The position numbers and the translations under genes were made by a program. A stretch of 64,000 nucleotides of DNA, taken from positions 1 to 64,000 of the forward strand of contig NZ_MNPU01000013.1 in the NCBI RefSeq assembly GCF_001983165.1. Reading direction: 5' to 3'. Source of the DNA: Pseudomonas gessardii (GTDB lineage Bacteria; Pseudomonadota; Gammaproteobacteria; Pseudomonadales; Pseudomonadaceae). The notes beneath the pieces were generated by a model that was given only the letters and a program-made list of their open reading frames with translations, ran no database searches and was not told where the DNA came from. Of the stretch, positions 37,950-44,587 are shown piece by piece. How positions within the stretch are numbered: the stretch's first letter is position 1; the number at the start of each line of letters is the position of its first letter.

Positions 37950-38810
37950 ATGGACATCCTCTACCAGATCCGCGCCCGCCAGGATTCCTTCAGCGCTGGT
38001 GAAGGACGTATCGCCCGGCTGATGCTTGAGGATGTGGGCTTTGCCGCATCCGCCAGCCTGGAAGAGCTGTCCCTGCGCGCCGAGGTCAGCACCGCCACCT
38101 TGTCGCGGTTCGCTCGCAGCGTCGGTTGCCGCGACTTGCGCGACCTGCGCCTGCAATTGGCCCAGGCCAGCGGCGTGGGCAGTCGTTTCCTGGATCCTGC
38201 GGGGTTGCCCGAGCAGTCGGCGTTTCATCGGCAGATCCTCGGCGATATCGAAGCAACCTTGCGCCAGCACCTGTCGGGCTTCAACCAGGCCGCTTTTGTC
38301 GATGCGGTGAACCTGCTGGGCAAGGCACGGATGATCCACGCCTTTGGCATGGGCGGCCCATCGAGCCTGTGCAGCGCAGAGTTGCAGGTGCGCCTGGTAC
38401 GCCTGGGCTACCCGATTGCCGCCTGCCATGACCCGGTGATGATGCGGGTCACCGCCGCCACATTGAGCGCCGAACACGCACTGCTTGTCTGCTCCCTCAC
38501 CGGTCTGACCCCCGAGCTGCTGGGCGTGGTGGAACTGGCCCGCAACTATGGCGCACCGATTATTGCCATCACCCTGGCCGACTCGCCGCTGGCGCAGTTG
38601 GCCGACGTGTTGCTGCCGCTGCAACCGGCCGAAACCAGTTTTATCTACAAACCCACGGCGGCGCGCTACGGCATGCTGCTGGCCATCGATGTACTCGCCA
38701 CCGAACTGGCCTTGGCCATGCCGGACGACAACCAGGAACGCCTGCGCCGGATCAAGCTGGCCCTGGACGACTATCGCGGCGGCCCTGACAGCCTGCCGCT
38801 TGGAGATTGA
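37950..38810 (+). CDS. RpiR/MurR-family regulator with SIS domain
   Basis: This 286-residue protein has an N-terminal RpiR HTH (residues 1-77; ASLEELSLRAEVSTATLSRFARSVGC) and a SIS domain at about 120-255 (RMIHAFGMGGPSSLCSAELQVRLVRLG; LVCSLTGLTPELLGVV). The SIS domain normally binds sugar phosphates or amino sugars. It lies between the GntP permease and the D-aminoacylase, one base before the latter, so it is an autoregulated member of that operon. Confidence 0.88.
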   Translation: MDILYQIRARQDSFSAGEGRIARLMLEDVGFAASASLEELSLRAEVSTATLSRFARSVGCRDLRDLRLQLAQASGVGSRFLDPAGLPEQSAFHRQILGDIEATLRQHLSGFNQAAFVDAVNLLGKARMIHAFGMGGPSSLCSAELQVRLVRLGYPIAACHDPVMMRVTAATLSAEHALLVCSLTGLTPELLGVVELARNYGAPIIAITLADSPLAQLADVLLPLQPAETSFIYKPTAARYGMLLAIDVLATELALAMPDDNQERLRRIKLALDDYRGGPDSLPLGD

Positions 38811-38811
38811 G

Positions 38812-40275
38812 ATGAAGTACCACACGCTGATTCGCCAGGCGCTGATCATTGATGGCAGTAACACACCGGGGTATATCGCCGACGTGGGGCTGCGCGACGG
38901 GCGGATCGAGACGATCGGCGACTTGTCGGCCGCCCAGGGCGAGCATGAAATCGAGGCCAGTGGCCGGGTACTGGCGCCGGGTTTTATCGACGTGCACACC
39001 CACGACGACACGGTGGTGATCCGCCAGCCGCAGATGTTGCCCAAGCTCAGCCAGGGCGTGACCACGGTGATCGTTGGCAACTGCGGCATCAGCGCCGCGC
39101 CGGTCAGCCTGCGCGGCGATCCGCCGGACCCGATGAACCTGCTGGGCAAGGCCGAGGCGTTTGCCTATCCGCGTTTTCTCGATTACCGCGCGGCGGTGGA
39201 AAACGCTCAGCCGGCCCTCAATGTTGCAGCATTGATTGGCCATACCGCTTTACGCAGCAACCATATGGACGACCTGCACCGCACCGCCACCGCCACCGAA
39301 ATCGCGGCGATGCGCGAGCAATTGCAGGAAAGCCTTGAAGCGGGCGCCCTCGGCTTATCCACAGGCCTGGCCTACGCCAGCGCGTTCAACGCCGACACCG
39401 ACGAAGTGCTGCAACTGAGTGAAGAACTGACGGCGTTCGGCGCGCTGTACACCACCCATCTGCGCAGTGAATTCGAGCCGGTGCTGGAGGCCATGGACGA
39501 GGCGTTCCTGATCGGCCGCCATGCCAGGGCTCCGGTGATCATCTCCCACCTCAAATGTGCCGGCGCGGGCAACTGGGGACGCAGCCCGCAACTGCTGGCG
39601 TCCCTGGAACAGGCGGCGAAGAACCATCCGGTGGGCTGCGATTGTTATCCCTATGCCGCCAGTTCCTCGACCCTGGACCTCAAGCAAGTCACCGATGCCT
39701 TTCGCATCACCATCACCTGGTCGACGCCGCACCCGCAAATGGGTGGGCGGGACTTGCAGGACATCGCCGCCGAGTGGGGCGTGTCCCTGATGGACGCTGC
39801 CCGCCGCCTGCAACCGGCGGGGGCGGTGTACTACGGTATGGATGAGGCCGATGTACAACGCATCCTCGCCCATCCGCTGTCGATGGTGGGCTCCGATGGC
39901 TTGCCGGAAGACCCGTTCCCCCATCCGCGCTTGTGGGGCGCTTTCCCACGGGTACTCGGACATTTCAGCCGCGACCTGGGACTTTTCCCGCTGCACACAG
40001 CTGTATACAAAATGACCGGCTTGTCGGCCGCGCGCTTTGGCCTGGCCGGGCGTGGCGAAATCCGCGAGGGGCACTGGGCCGACCTGGTGCTGTTCGACCC
40101 GTTGCGGGTAAGGGATGTGGCGGACTTCAAGGACCCGCAACGTGCCGCCGAGGGCATTGAAGGGGTGTGGGTCAATGGTGTGTTGAGCTACTGCGACGCT
40201 CGGGCGAACGGTCAGCGGGCAGGGCGTTTCCTGGCGCGTAGTGGTGATTTGCGGACGGGTTTTGTCCTACAGTGA
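38812..40275 (+). CDS. D-aminoacylase (N-acyl-D-amino acid deacylase)
   Basis: This 487-residue amidohydrolase cleaves N-acyl-D-amino acids to the free D-amino acid and carboxylate. The zinc motif is H62-x-H64 (IDVHTHDD), and the unusual metal-bridging cysteine of this family is C91 (VGNCGISAAP). The beta-lattice C-terminal part ends with ADLVLFDP. The start at 38812 is one base after the RpiR stop, with TGGAG upstream. It is the third gene of the permease-regulator-enzyme unit. Confidence 0.92.
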   Translation: MKYHTLIRQALIIDGSNTPGYIADVGLRDGRIETIGDLSAAQGEHEIEASGRVLAPGFIDVHTHDDTVVIRQPQMLPKLSQGVTTVIVGNCGISAAPVSLRGDPPDPMNLLGKAEAFAYPRFLDYRAAVENAQPALNVAALIGHTALRSNHMDDLHRTATATEIAAMREQLQESLEAGALGLSTGLAYASAFNADTDEVLQLSEELTAFGALYTTHLRSEFEPVLEAMDEAFLIGRHARAPVIISHLKCAGAGNWGRSPQLLASLEQAAKNHPVGCDCYPYAASSSTLDLKQVTDAFRITITWSTPHPQMGGRDLQDIAAEWGVSLMDAARRLQPAGAVYYGMDEADVQRILAHPLSMVGSDGLPEDPFPHPRLWGAFPRVLGHFSRDLGLFPLHTAVYKMTGLSAARFGLAGRGEIREGHWADLVLFDPLRVRDVADFKDPQRAAEGIEGVWVNGVLSYCDARANGQRAGRFLARSGDLRTGFVLQ

Positions 40276-40393
40276 TTTGGCGCTATACGACGCCAGATGT
40301 GTCAGATTGTGGTCAATGATGGCTTACAAAAAACGGGTTGTGGGTGTGGGGGGGCTATCTAAAGATAGGCAGGACTTTTTACGGAGATCCTGT

Positions 40394-42853
40394 ATGCACA
40401 ATCAATATGATAGCGTCAGTCGTTTCGGTAACCCGTCCATCTTCACTGCCACTGCGACCGACGGAAAACGCACGGACGAGGCAGATTTGCCAGGCGACAA
40501 TGGGCTGGAAACCTTTCCGTTCCCCCGCGATACGATCAAAGGCTGGATCCAGGAAAAAGTCTGGAACCTGACCCATCAATGGATCGATCCAGACAAGGTT
40601 TACCTGCATAAATTCTCATCCGCCAACAGCACGCACAACACCAGCGCGGTGACGGGCTGGGAGCATAGCGGGCCGCCCGAATCCTCCATGACCCTCACCG
40701 AGGCCGTCGCCAGCGATTTCTTTTCGGCAGAGCGCTATGGCACCGCCGGAAAGGCCCAGGCGGTCGCGCATTTCATTTCCTCGAACAAAAGCCCGTTCTC
40801 GTTGCTTGACAGTGAAAGTGTCCCGGACTTTTTCAAGCGCCTGGGCCTGTTCATTCTTGATCGGACCGGGCCTGGCTACATCTATTCAAAGTTTCATGAA
40901 GATGTACCCAATGCCAAGGAGGCCTGGCGTGATCTGGATTCGGTCTACGGCCTCTATCTGGATGGCCCGCAAAAGGGCAGCTATAACGCTGACAATCAAT
41001 TGCGCCTGAAACCCAGCGAGTTGTTGGATGTGGTGCGCGAGGGTGACCTGCAGAAGAAGGTGATCGCCAAGCTGGACGACTTCTGGACCCAGAACGGCAG
41101 CGAGTGGCGCACATTGGCGAAAAAACAGTTTGTCATCGAGGCTCGCGCTGCCCGGGACCTCAACCAAAAGGATCCCAGCCAGGGCTTGAGCCCTCAGGCG
41201 TATGCCAGTGTCATGCAAGCGGCGGCGCCCAACGTGCCGCTCGAAGGGCCGGTGTCGAAGGCGCAATTGCAGGCAGAAGCCACGCCAGCCCAGGATACCA
41301 AGGTGCTGTGTTTTGATATCAATGGCTATAGCTCCAACAATATTTTGCGGTTTGTGGCCTCGGACGGCGGTGAAACCTTGTATATCCCCGGGAACACCCC
41401 CTCCCTGTTGTCGTTCAAGGACCGCGCGGCGGTGGATCAATGGGTGCTTGAGCAGAGCAAGGACCCGGCGAAGGCCACGGCGCTGGAGGAGCATTTTTCC
41501 CTGCGTGATCGTCAGCAGGGCATCTTCGGTGCCCTGAGTAGCAACGGGGTGGACAGCACCCTGAAAAAAATAAGCACCGGGAACATGGCGGCCAACGACA
41601 GCCATATCAACACCCTGAATTACCCTATCGGTGGCGACGTGTTTTCCTATATGGCCAGCCAGACCCGCCAGCGCATCAACAACGATGCAGACACCGAAAT
41701 GAAGTCCAATGCCGAGGTATATAAAGACGATGCCTTGGGTATGTTGCAGGCGGGCAACGCCGTATTTTCGATTCCGATGGCCCTGCTCGGGCCGATTGGA
41801 ATCGCGATTGGGGCGGCGTCGTATGGCGCGCAGGTGGGGTTGGAGATCGACCAGGCGGTCGAAGGCGATACCCAGGCCGAGCGCAAGAACGGCCTGCACG
41901 CCGCCGCGATGGACGTGGCGACCATGGCGTTCTTCCATGCCCTGGGCAAGTCAGGGGCATCTACCGGCGAGGCACCTTTTGAAACGGCCCCGCAGCCAGC
42001 GGCGGGTGAGGCCGCAAGCGCATCCGGCAATAAACCCTTTTTCAATTACCGACGGGTGAACGGGAAAATCGGGGTCGTGATGAGCCCGACCGCTCCCCCC
42101 CGTTTGCCAGAGCCGCAGGGGGGGAAACTGAATCCGCTATGGGATCCGTCCATGGAGATTTACTTGCAGCCGGGCGCCAAGCGGCCCCCGGTGCAGCCCA
42201 GCTATGAGATCGTGGAATCACCCAACCCCAAAAGGCCAAGGCTTGATGAGTCGGAAGGTGAACTGTCGGAGGATGAGCAGTCGCCGCCTTCCGTGGCTTC
42301 GGATGCCACGTCATCCGGGGATTACGAGCCTTATGAGGATAATGTCATCAAGACCAACCCCTTCAAGGACCGTGTCACCCTGCCTGCCGGTGGTTATTTC
42401 AACAGTCGGGGCATGATCGAGCGCACTGACCTGCCCAAGCTGTACCGCGTCGAAAAGGCAGAGCGCGTGGAGCGCCGGGGGAATCCGGAAAATATTGGTT
42501 TCAGGGATTCCAATTTCTTTTCCGGTCCCGAAAAAATGATGGACGGCAATGTGGTGGTGGCCTCCCGCTCCAAGGCGGCGGCCATGCACTTTGGCGATAC
42601 GGAGTTCGGCGGCGATTATAATCTGTACGAAATCGATAGCCGCGGCATTCCTGCTGTGTCCTTCAATGAAAATATCGAGGCCAACCCCCAGTTCGTCGAA
42701 GCCCGTCAGTGCGTGGCGCCAGGCACCCTTGAGCGTCTGCGCAAGGAGGGCCGTCTGGATGAGTTTGCGGCAAATTCCTACAAATTCGATGAAGTACATC
42801 TGTCCAATGATGACCTGTCGAACGCGCGGATTACCAAGATTCCCCATTCTTGA
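40394..42853 (+). CDS. Dermonecrotic-toxin-like protein with ADP-ribosyltransferase-like C-terminus
   Basis: This 819-residue protein starts at the ATG at 40394, with ACGGAGA seven bases upstream. Residues 1-430 resemble the Pseudomonas DUF6543/dermonecrotic toxin N-terminal family: WIDPDKVYLHKF, then TGWEHSGPPESSMTLTEAV, and the stretch ETLYIPGNTPSLLSF. A hydrophobic helix pair near 460-480 (MALLGPIGIAIGAASYGAQVG) and a helical region follow. Residues 610-619 (PNPKRPRLDE) look like a basic nuclear localisation motif, followed by an acidic stretch. From about 680 on, LYRVEK (R685), VVASRSKAA (S724, S726) and FVEARQCV (E769) sit in the order R, S-x-S, E of cholera-toxin-type ADP-ribosyltransferases. 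There is no signal peptide and no evident immunity gene. A secreted or injected toxin is a reasonable inference; activity is unproven. Confidence 0.65.
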   Translation: MHNQYDSVSRFGNPSIFTATATDGKRTDEADLPGDNGLETFPFPRDTIKGWIQEKVWNLTHQWIDPDKVYLHKFSSANSTHNTSAVTGWEHSGPPESSMTLTEAVASDFFSAERYGTAGKAQAVAHFISSNKSPFSLLDSESVPDFFKRLGLFILDRTGPGYIYSKFHEDVPNAKEAWRDLDSVYGLYLDGPQKGSYNADNQLRLKPSELLDVVREGDLQKKVIAKLDDFWTQNGSEWRTLAKKQFVIEARAARDLNQKDPSQGLSPQAYASVMQAAAPNVPLEGPVSKAQLQAEATPAQDTKVLCFDINGYSSNNILRFVASDGGETLYIPGNTPSLLSFKDRAAVDQWVLEQSKDPAKATALEEHFSLRDRQQGIFGALSSNGVDSTLKKISTGNMAANDSHINTLNYPIGGDVFSYMASQTRQRINNDADTEMKSNAEVYKDDALGMLQAGNAVFSIPMALLGPIGIAIGAASYGAQVGLEIDQAVEGDTQAERKNGLHAAAMDVATMAFFHALGKSGASTGEAPFETAPQPAAGEAASASGNKPFFNYRRVNGKIGVVMSPTAPPRLPEPQGGKLNPLWDPSMEIYLQPGAKRPPVQPSYEIVESPNPKRPRLDESEGELSEDEQSPPSVASDATSSGDYEPYEDNVIKTNPFKDRVTLPAGGYFNSRGMIERTDLPKLYRVEKAERVERRGNPENIGFRDSNFFSGPEKMMDGNVVVASRSKAAAMHFGDTEFGGDYNLYEIDSRGIPAVSFNENIEANPQFVEARQCVAPGTLERLRKEGRLDEFAANSYKFDEVHLSNDDLSNARITKIPHS

Positions 42854-42923
42854 GTGCAAAACTGCCAAGCGCTTGGGGTAGGGTGGTGCATTGACAGGAC
42901 GTTTTCTGGAGTTGGAGAGTCTT

Positions 42924-43292
42924 ATGCAGTTAGGAACAGTCACGCCCATCCTGCGGATTTTCGACGAGACCAAGGCGCTGGAATTCTACGTCGATTTCCT
43001 GGGGTTCAAGGTCGATTGGCAGCACCGGTTCGAGGCGGATTTCCCGTTGTACCTGCAAGTGTCCCTGGGCGAGTGCGTGCTGCATTTATCCGAGCACCAT
43101 GGCGACGCCTCGCCAGGCGCGGCGGTACGGATTCAGGCGCCGGGGGTGGATGCGTTCCAGCAGCAATTGCAGGCCAAGAATTATCGCTTCGCCAAGCCTG
43201 GAGTCGAGGAAACACCCTGGGGCTCACGGGAGATGAGCATCAAGGACCCGTTTGGTAATCGGCTGGTGTTTGTCGAGGAGGGCGAAGGCTGA
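42924..43292 (+). CDS. Glyoxalase/bleomycin-resistance-fold protein
   Basis: This 122-residue VOC-superfamily protein has the pattern PILRIFDETKALEFYVDFLGFKVDW in the first half and IKDPFGNRLVFVEE at the end. Similar proteins bind metals or drugs; the substrate is unknown. GGAGAG precedes the ATG at 42924. It lies 70 bases after the toxin-like gene on the same strand and could be co-transcribed. A palindromic terminator follows 14 bases after its stop. Part of its 3' end appears copied downstream, at the junction of the tandem duplication. Confidence 0.82.
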   Translation: MQLGTVTPILRIFDETKALEFYVDFLGFKVDWQHRFEADFPLYLQVSLGECVLHLSEHHGDASPGAAVRIQAPGVDAFQQQLQAKNYRFAKPGVEETPWGSREMSIKDPFGNRLVFVEEGEG

Positions 43293-43306
43293 TCGACAAA
43301 TCGCAG

Positions 43307-43345
43307 GCAATAAAAAACCGCCTTGGTAGGGCGGTTTTTTATTGC
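43307..43345. terminator. Palindromic terminator, unit 1
   Basis: GCAATAAAAAACCGCC and GGCGGTTTTTTATTGC are perfect 16-base arms around a 7-base loop. An A-run and a T-run flank the GC core, so it can stop transcription in both directions. It closes the glyoxalase-fold gene. Confidence 0.9.
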
Positions 43346-43530
43346 AATCCCAGTTAGTGGCTGGGGTTGCGGCCTCAAGAGACGCAATCGACCTGCCGGG
43401 AAATACTAACGTTGGTCATATCGGTTTGCAAGGTTCAACGATGATTGGCCCCGATCGTTTCTAAAGCTTTTTTCGCATCAAATCAGGCTGCAAAAAACTG
43501 CAATAAATCACCTATCAAATACTGGATGTT

Positions 43531-43546
43531 TGACCACTGTTGGTCA
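43531..43546. promoter_or_regulatory. Palindrome TGACCA-CTGT-TGGTCA, unit 1
   Basis: This is a perfect 6-bp inverted repeat with a four-base centre, 252 bases before the small ORF. An identical copy lies at the same distance in unit 2. It looks like the operator of an unknown dimeric regulator. No clear -35/-10 pair was recognised beside it. Confidence 0.5.
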
Positions 43547-43622
43547 CACCTTGGGCCGAAGTTTTGGTTAGGATCTTCCCCGTTCTGCGTTTGTCGTTTT
43601 TGGGGGCGTCGGGCACGCACGC

Positions 43623-43692
43623 GAATTCCGGACCGGCCGCCACGGGCTAGTAATCCGTGCCGGATTCATGCGGAAGGACCATTAGCCCGGCC
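43623..43692 (+). ncRNA. Structured leader RNA, unit 1
   Basis: Two stems compete here. Stem A joins GAATTCCGG with CCGGATTC (43623-43667), with CACGG/CCGTG inside it. Stem B joins GGCC plus CGGGCTA (43635-43649) with TAGCCCGGCC (43683-43692). They use the same bases and cannot form together. The block is nearly identical in unit 2. This suggests a functional RNA, either a leader that switches expression of the small ORF or a dual-function small RNA. It matches no riboswitch I recognise. Confidence 0.5.
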
Positions 43693-43782
43693 ACCTCAAG
43701 AGACGTAACCGACCTGCGTCCAAAGGCTCACGTGTTCCGGTAAGTGTGCTGGAGGTAAGGCCCAACTTTTGGAGGGCTGAGT

Positions 43783-43881
43783 ATGTCCAAGTTTGCACGA
43801 CGTACGTGGGACCTCGTCGTGAATTGCCTGCGTGTCTATCACGTCTGGAAATTCCTGCGAGACAGCTTCGATGACCGTTAA
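43783..43881 (+). CDS. 32-residue small protein, copy 1
   Basis: The ORF starts MSKFARRTW and ends SFDDR. GGAGGG lies six bases before the ATG, and a strong terminator follows 14 bases after the TAA. The peptide has seven basic and four acidic residues. W9, V12, L16, Y19, W22, L25 and F29 would line one face of a helix, giving an amphipathic rather than a transmembrane helix. The identical coding sequence is repeated 659 bases on. I do not recognise the family. It could be a small regulatory or membrane-surface peptide, a type I toxin-like peptide, or the ORF of a dual-function sRNA. Confidence 0.6.
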   Translation: MSKFARRTWDLVVNCLRVYHVWKFLRDSFDDR

Positions 43882-43895
43882 GGCCTGAGAAGCGG

Positions 43896-43927
43896 AGCCG
43901 CCCCGGTTTCGGCCGGGGCGGCTTTTT
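43896..43927 (+). terminator. Terminator of small ORF, copy 1
   Basis: AGCCGCCCCGG and CCGGGGCGGCT form a perfect 11-bp GC stem with loop TTTCGG, followed by TTTTT. Confidence 0.93.
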
Positions 43928-43978
43928 GCTGTTTGCTTGGAATTGCGAAGAAGGCGAGGTTGGATCGACAAATCGCAG

Positions 43979-44016
43979 GCAATAAAAAACCGCCTTGGTG
44001 GGCGGTTTTTTATTGC
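43979..44016. terminator. Palindromic terminator, unit 2
   Basis: It has the same 16-base arms as at 43307-43345 (GCAATAAAAAACCGCC and complement), with a six-base loop instead of seven. It lies between the two small ORFs and would insulate unit 2 from unit 1. Confidence 0.88.
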
Positions 44017-44189
44017 AATCCCAGTTAGTAGCTAGGGTTGCTATCTCAAAAGGAGCAATCGACTCGCAGGGATATTAGCGCTGTTCATATCGGTCTGCAA
44101 GATTGAGCGATGATCGTCTCTGAAGGTTTTCTCGCGTCAAATCTGGCTGCAAAAGGCTGCAATAAATCTACCGTCAAATACTGGATGTT

Positions 44190-44205
44190 TGACCACTGTT
44201 GGTCA
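44190..44205. promoter_or_regulatory. Palindrome TGACCA-CTGT-TGGTCA, unit 2
   Basis: This is an exact copy of the unit 1 palindrome, again 252 bases before the small ORF, although the DNA around it has drifted. Its retention argues for function. Confidence 0.5.
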
Positions 44206-44281
44206 CACCTTTGGCCGAGATGTTGGTTAGGATCTTCCCCGTTCTACGTTTGTCGCTTTTGAGTGAGTCGGGTACGCGGGC

Positions 44282-44351
44282 GAATTCCGGACCGGCCGCC
44301 ACGGGCTAGTAATCCGTGCCGGATTCATGCGCAAGGACCATTAGCCCGGCC
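44282..44351 (+). ncRNA. Structured leader RNA, unit 2
   Basis: The same alternative stems as in unit 1 (GAATTCCGG/CCGGATTC against CGGGCTA/TAGCCCG) are present, with one substitution between the stems. Both pairing options are preserved. Confidence 0.5.
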
Positions 44352-44441
44352 ACCTCAATAGACGTAACCGACCTGCGTCCAAAGGCTCACGTGTTCCGGT
44401 AAGTGTGCTGGAGGTAAGGCCCAACTCTAGGAGGGCTGAGT

Positions 44442-44540
44442 ATGTCCAAGTTTGCACGACGTACGTGGGACCTCGTCGTGAATTGCCTGCGTGTCTATCA
44501 CGTCTGGAAATTCCTGCGAGACAGCTTCGATGACCGTTAA
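44442..44540 (+). CDS. 32-residue small protein, copy 2
   Basis: This coding sequence is identical to copy 1 at 43783 and has the same GGAGGG ribosome site. Upstream the two copies differ only at scattered bases (CTCTAGGAGG here, CTTTTGGAGG in copy 1). It ends 15 bases before its terminator and 48 bases before the convergent chemoreceptor gene. Function is unknown, as for copy 1. Confidence 0.6.
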   Translation: MSKFARRTWDLVVNCLRVYHVWKFLRDSFDDR

Positions 44541-44554
44541 GGCCTGAGAAGCGG

Positions 44555-44586
44555 AGCCGCCCCGGTTTCGGCCGGGGCGGCTTTTG
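44555..44586. terminator. Terminator of small ORF copy 2 and of the chemoreceptor gene
   Basis: It has the same 11-bp GC stem as copy 1, with TTTT on the right. It ends one base before the stop codon of the convergent chemoreceptor gene, so the hairpin is also the first structure in that gene's 3' end. Confidence 0.85.
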
Positions 44587-44587
44587 T

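Larger units (their letters stand above)
43291..43962 (+). repeat. Tandem duplication, unit 1
   Basis: This unit begins GATCGACAAATCGCAGGCAA at the glyoxalase stop. It contains the palindromic terminator, a spacer of about 180 bases, a palindrome TGACCACTGTTGGTCA (43531-43546), a structured leader (43623-43692), a 32-codon ORF (43783-43881) and a GC-rich terminator. The same order follows in unit 2, whose start is 672 bases on. The leader and ORF are almost identical between units while the spacer has diverged. Confidence 0.9.
43963..44587 (+). repeat. Tandem duplication, unit 2
   Basis: This is the second copy of the 43291 unit, starting GATCGACAAATCGCAGGCAA and ending at the GC-rich terminator next to the chemoreceptor stop. 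The 25 bases before it (GCGAAGAAGGCGAGGTTG) resemble the 3' end of the glyoxalase-fold gene, which suggests the duplicated segment included the end of that gene. The spacer differs from unit 1 by many substitutions and small indels. The ORF region is unchanged. Confidence 0.9.

Noticed and set aside
36597..39149. 850-residue minus-strand frame opposite GntP, RpiR and D-aminoacylase
   Set aside because: It covers three well-supported plus-strand genes, is His/Gln-rich and has no ribosome site. It is a shadow.
40353..40380. Short hairpin CTATC-TAAA-GATAG followed by TTTTT before the toxin-like gene
   Set aside because: The stem is only five or six A+T-rich pairs and the T-run is separated from it, so it is too weak to call a terminator of the D-aminoacylase unit.
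43696..43971. 91-residue minus-strand frame across the first small ORF
   Set aside because: No ribosome site, and it runs antisense through a terminator hairpin and across the unit junction. A similar frame in unit 2 (44341-44706) does not keep the same protein.
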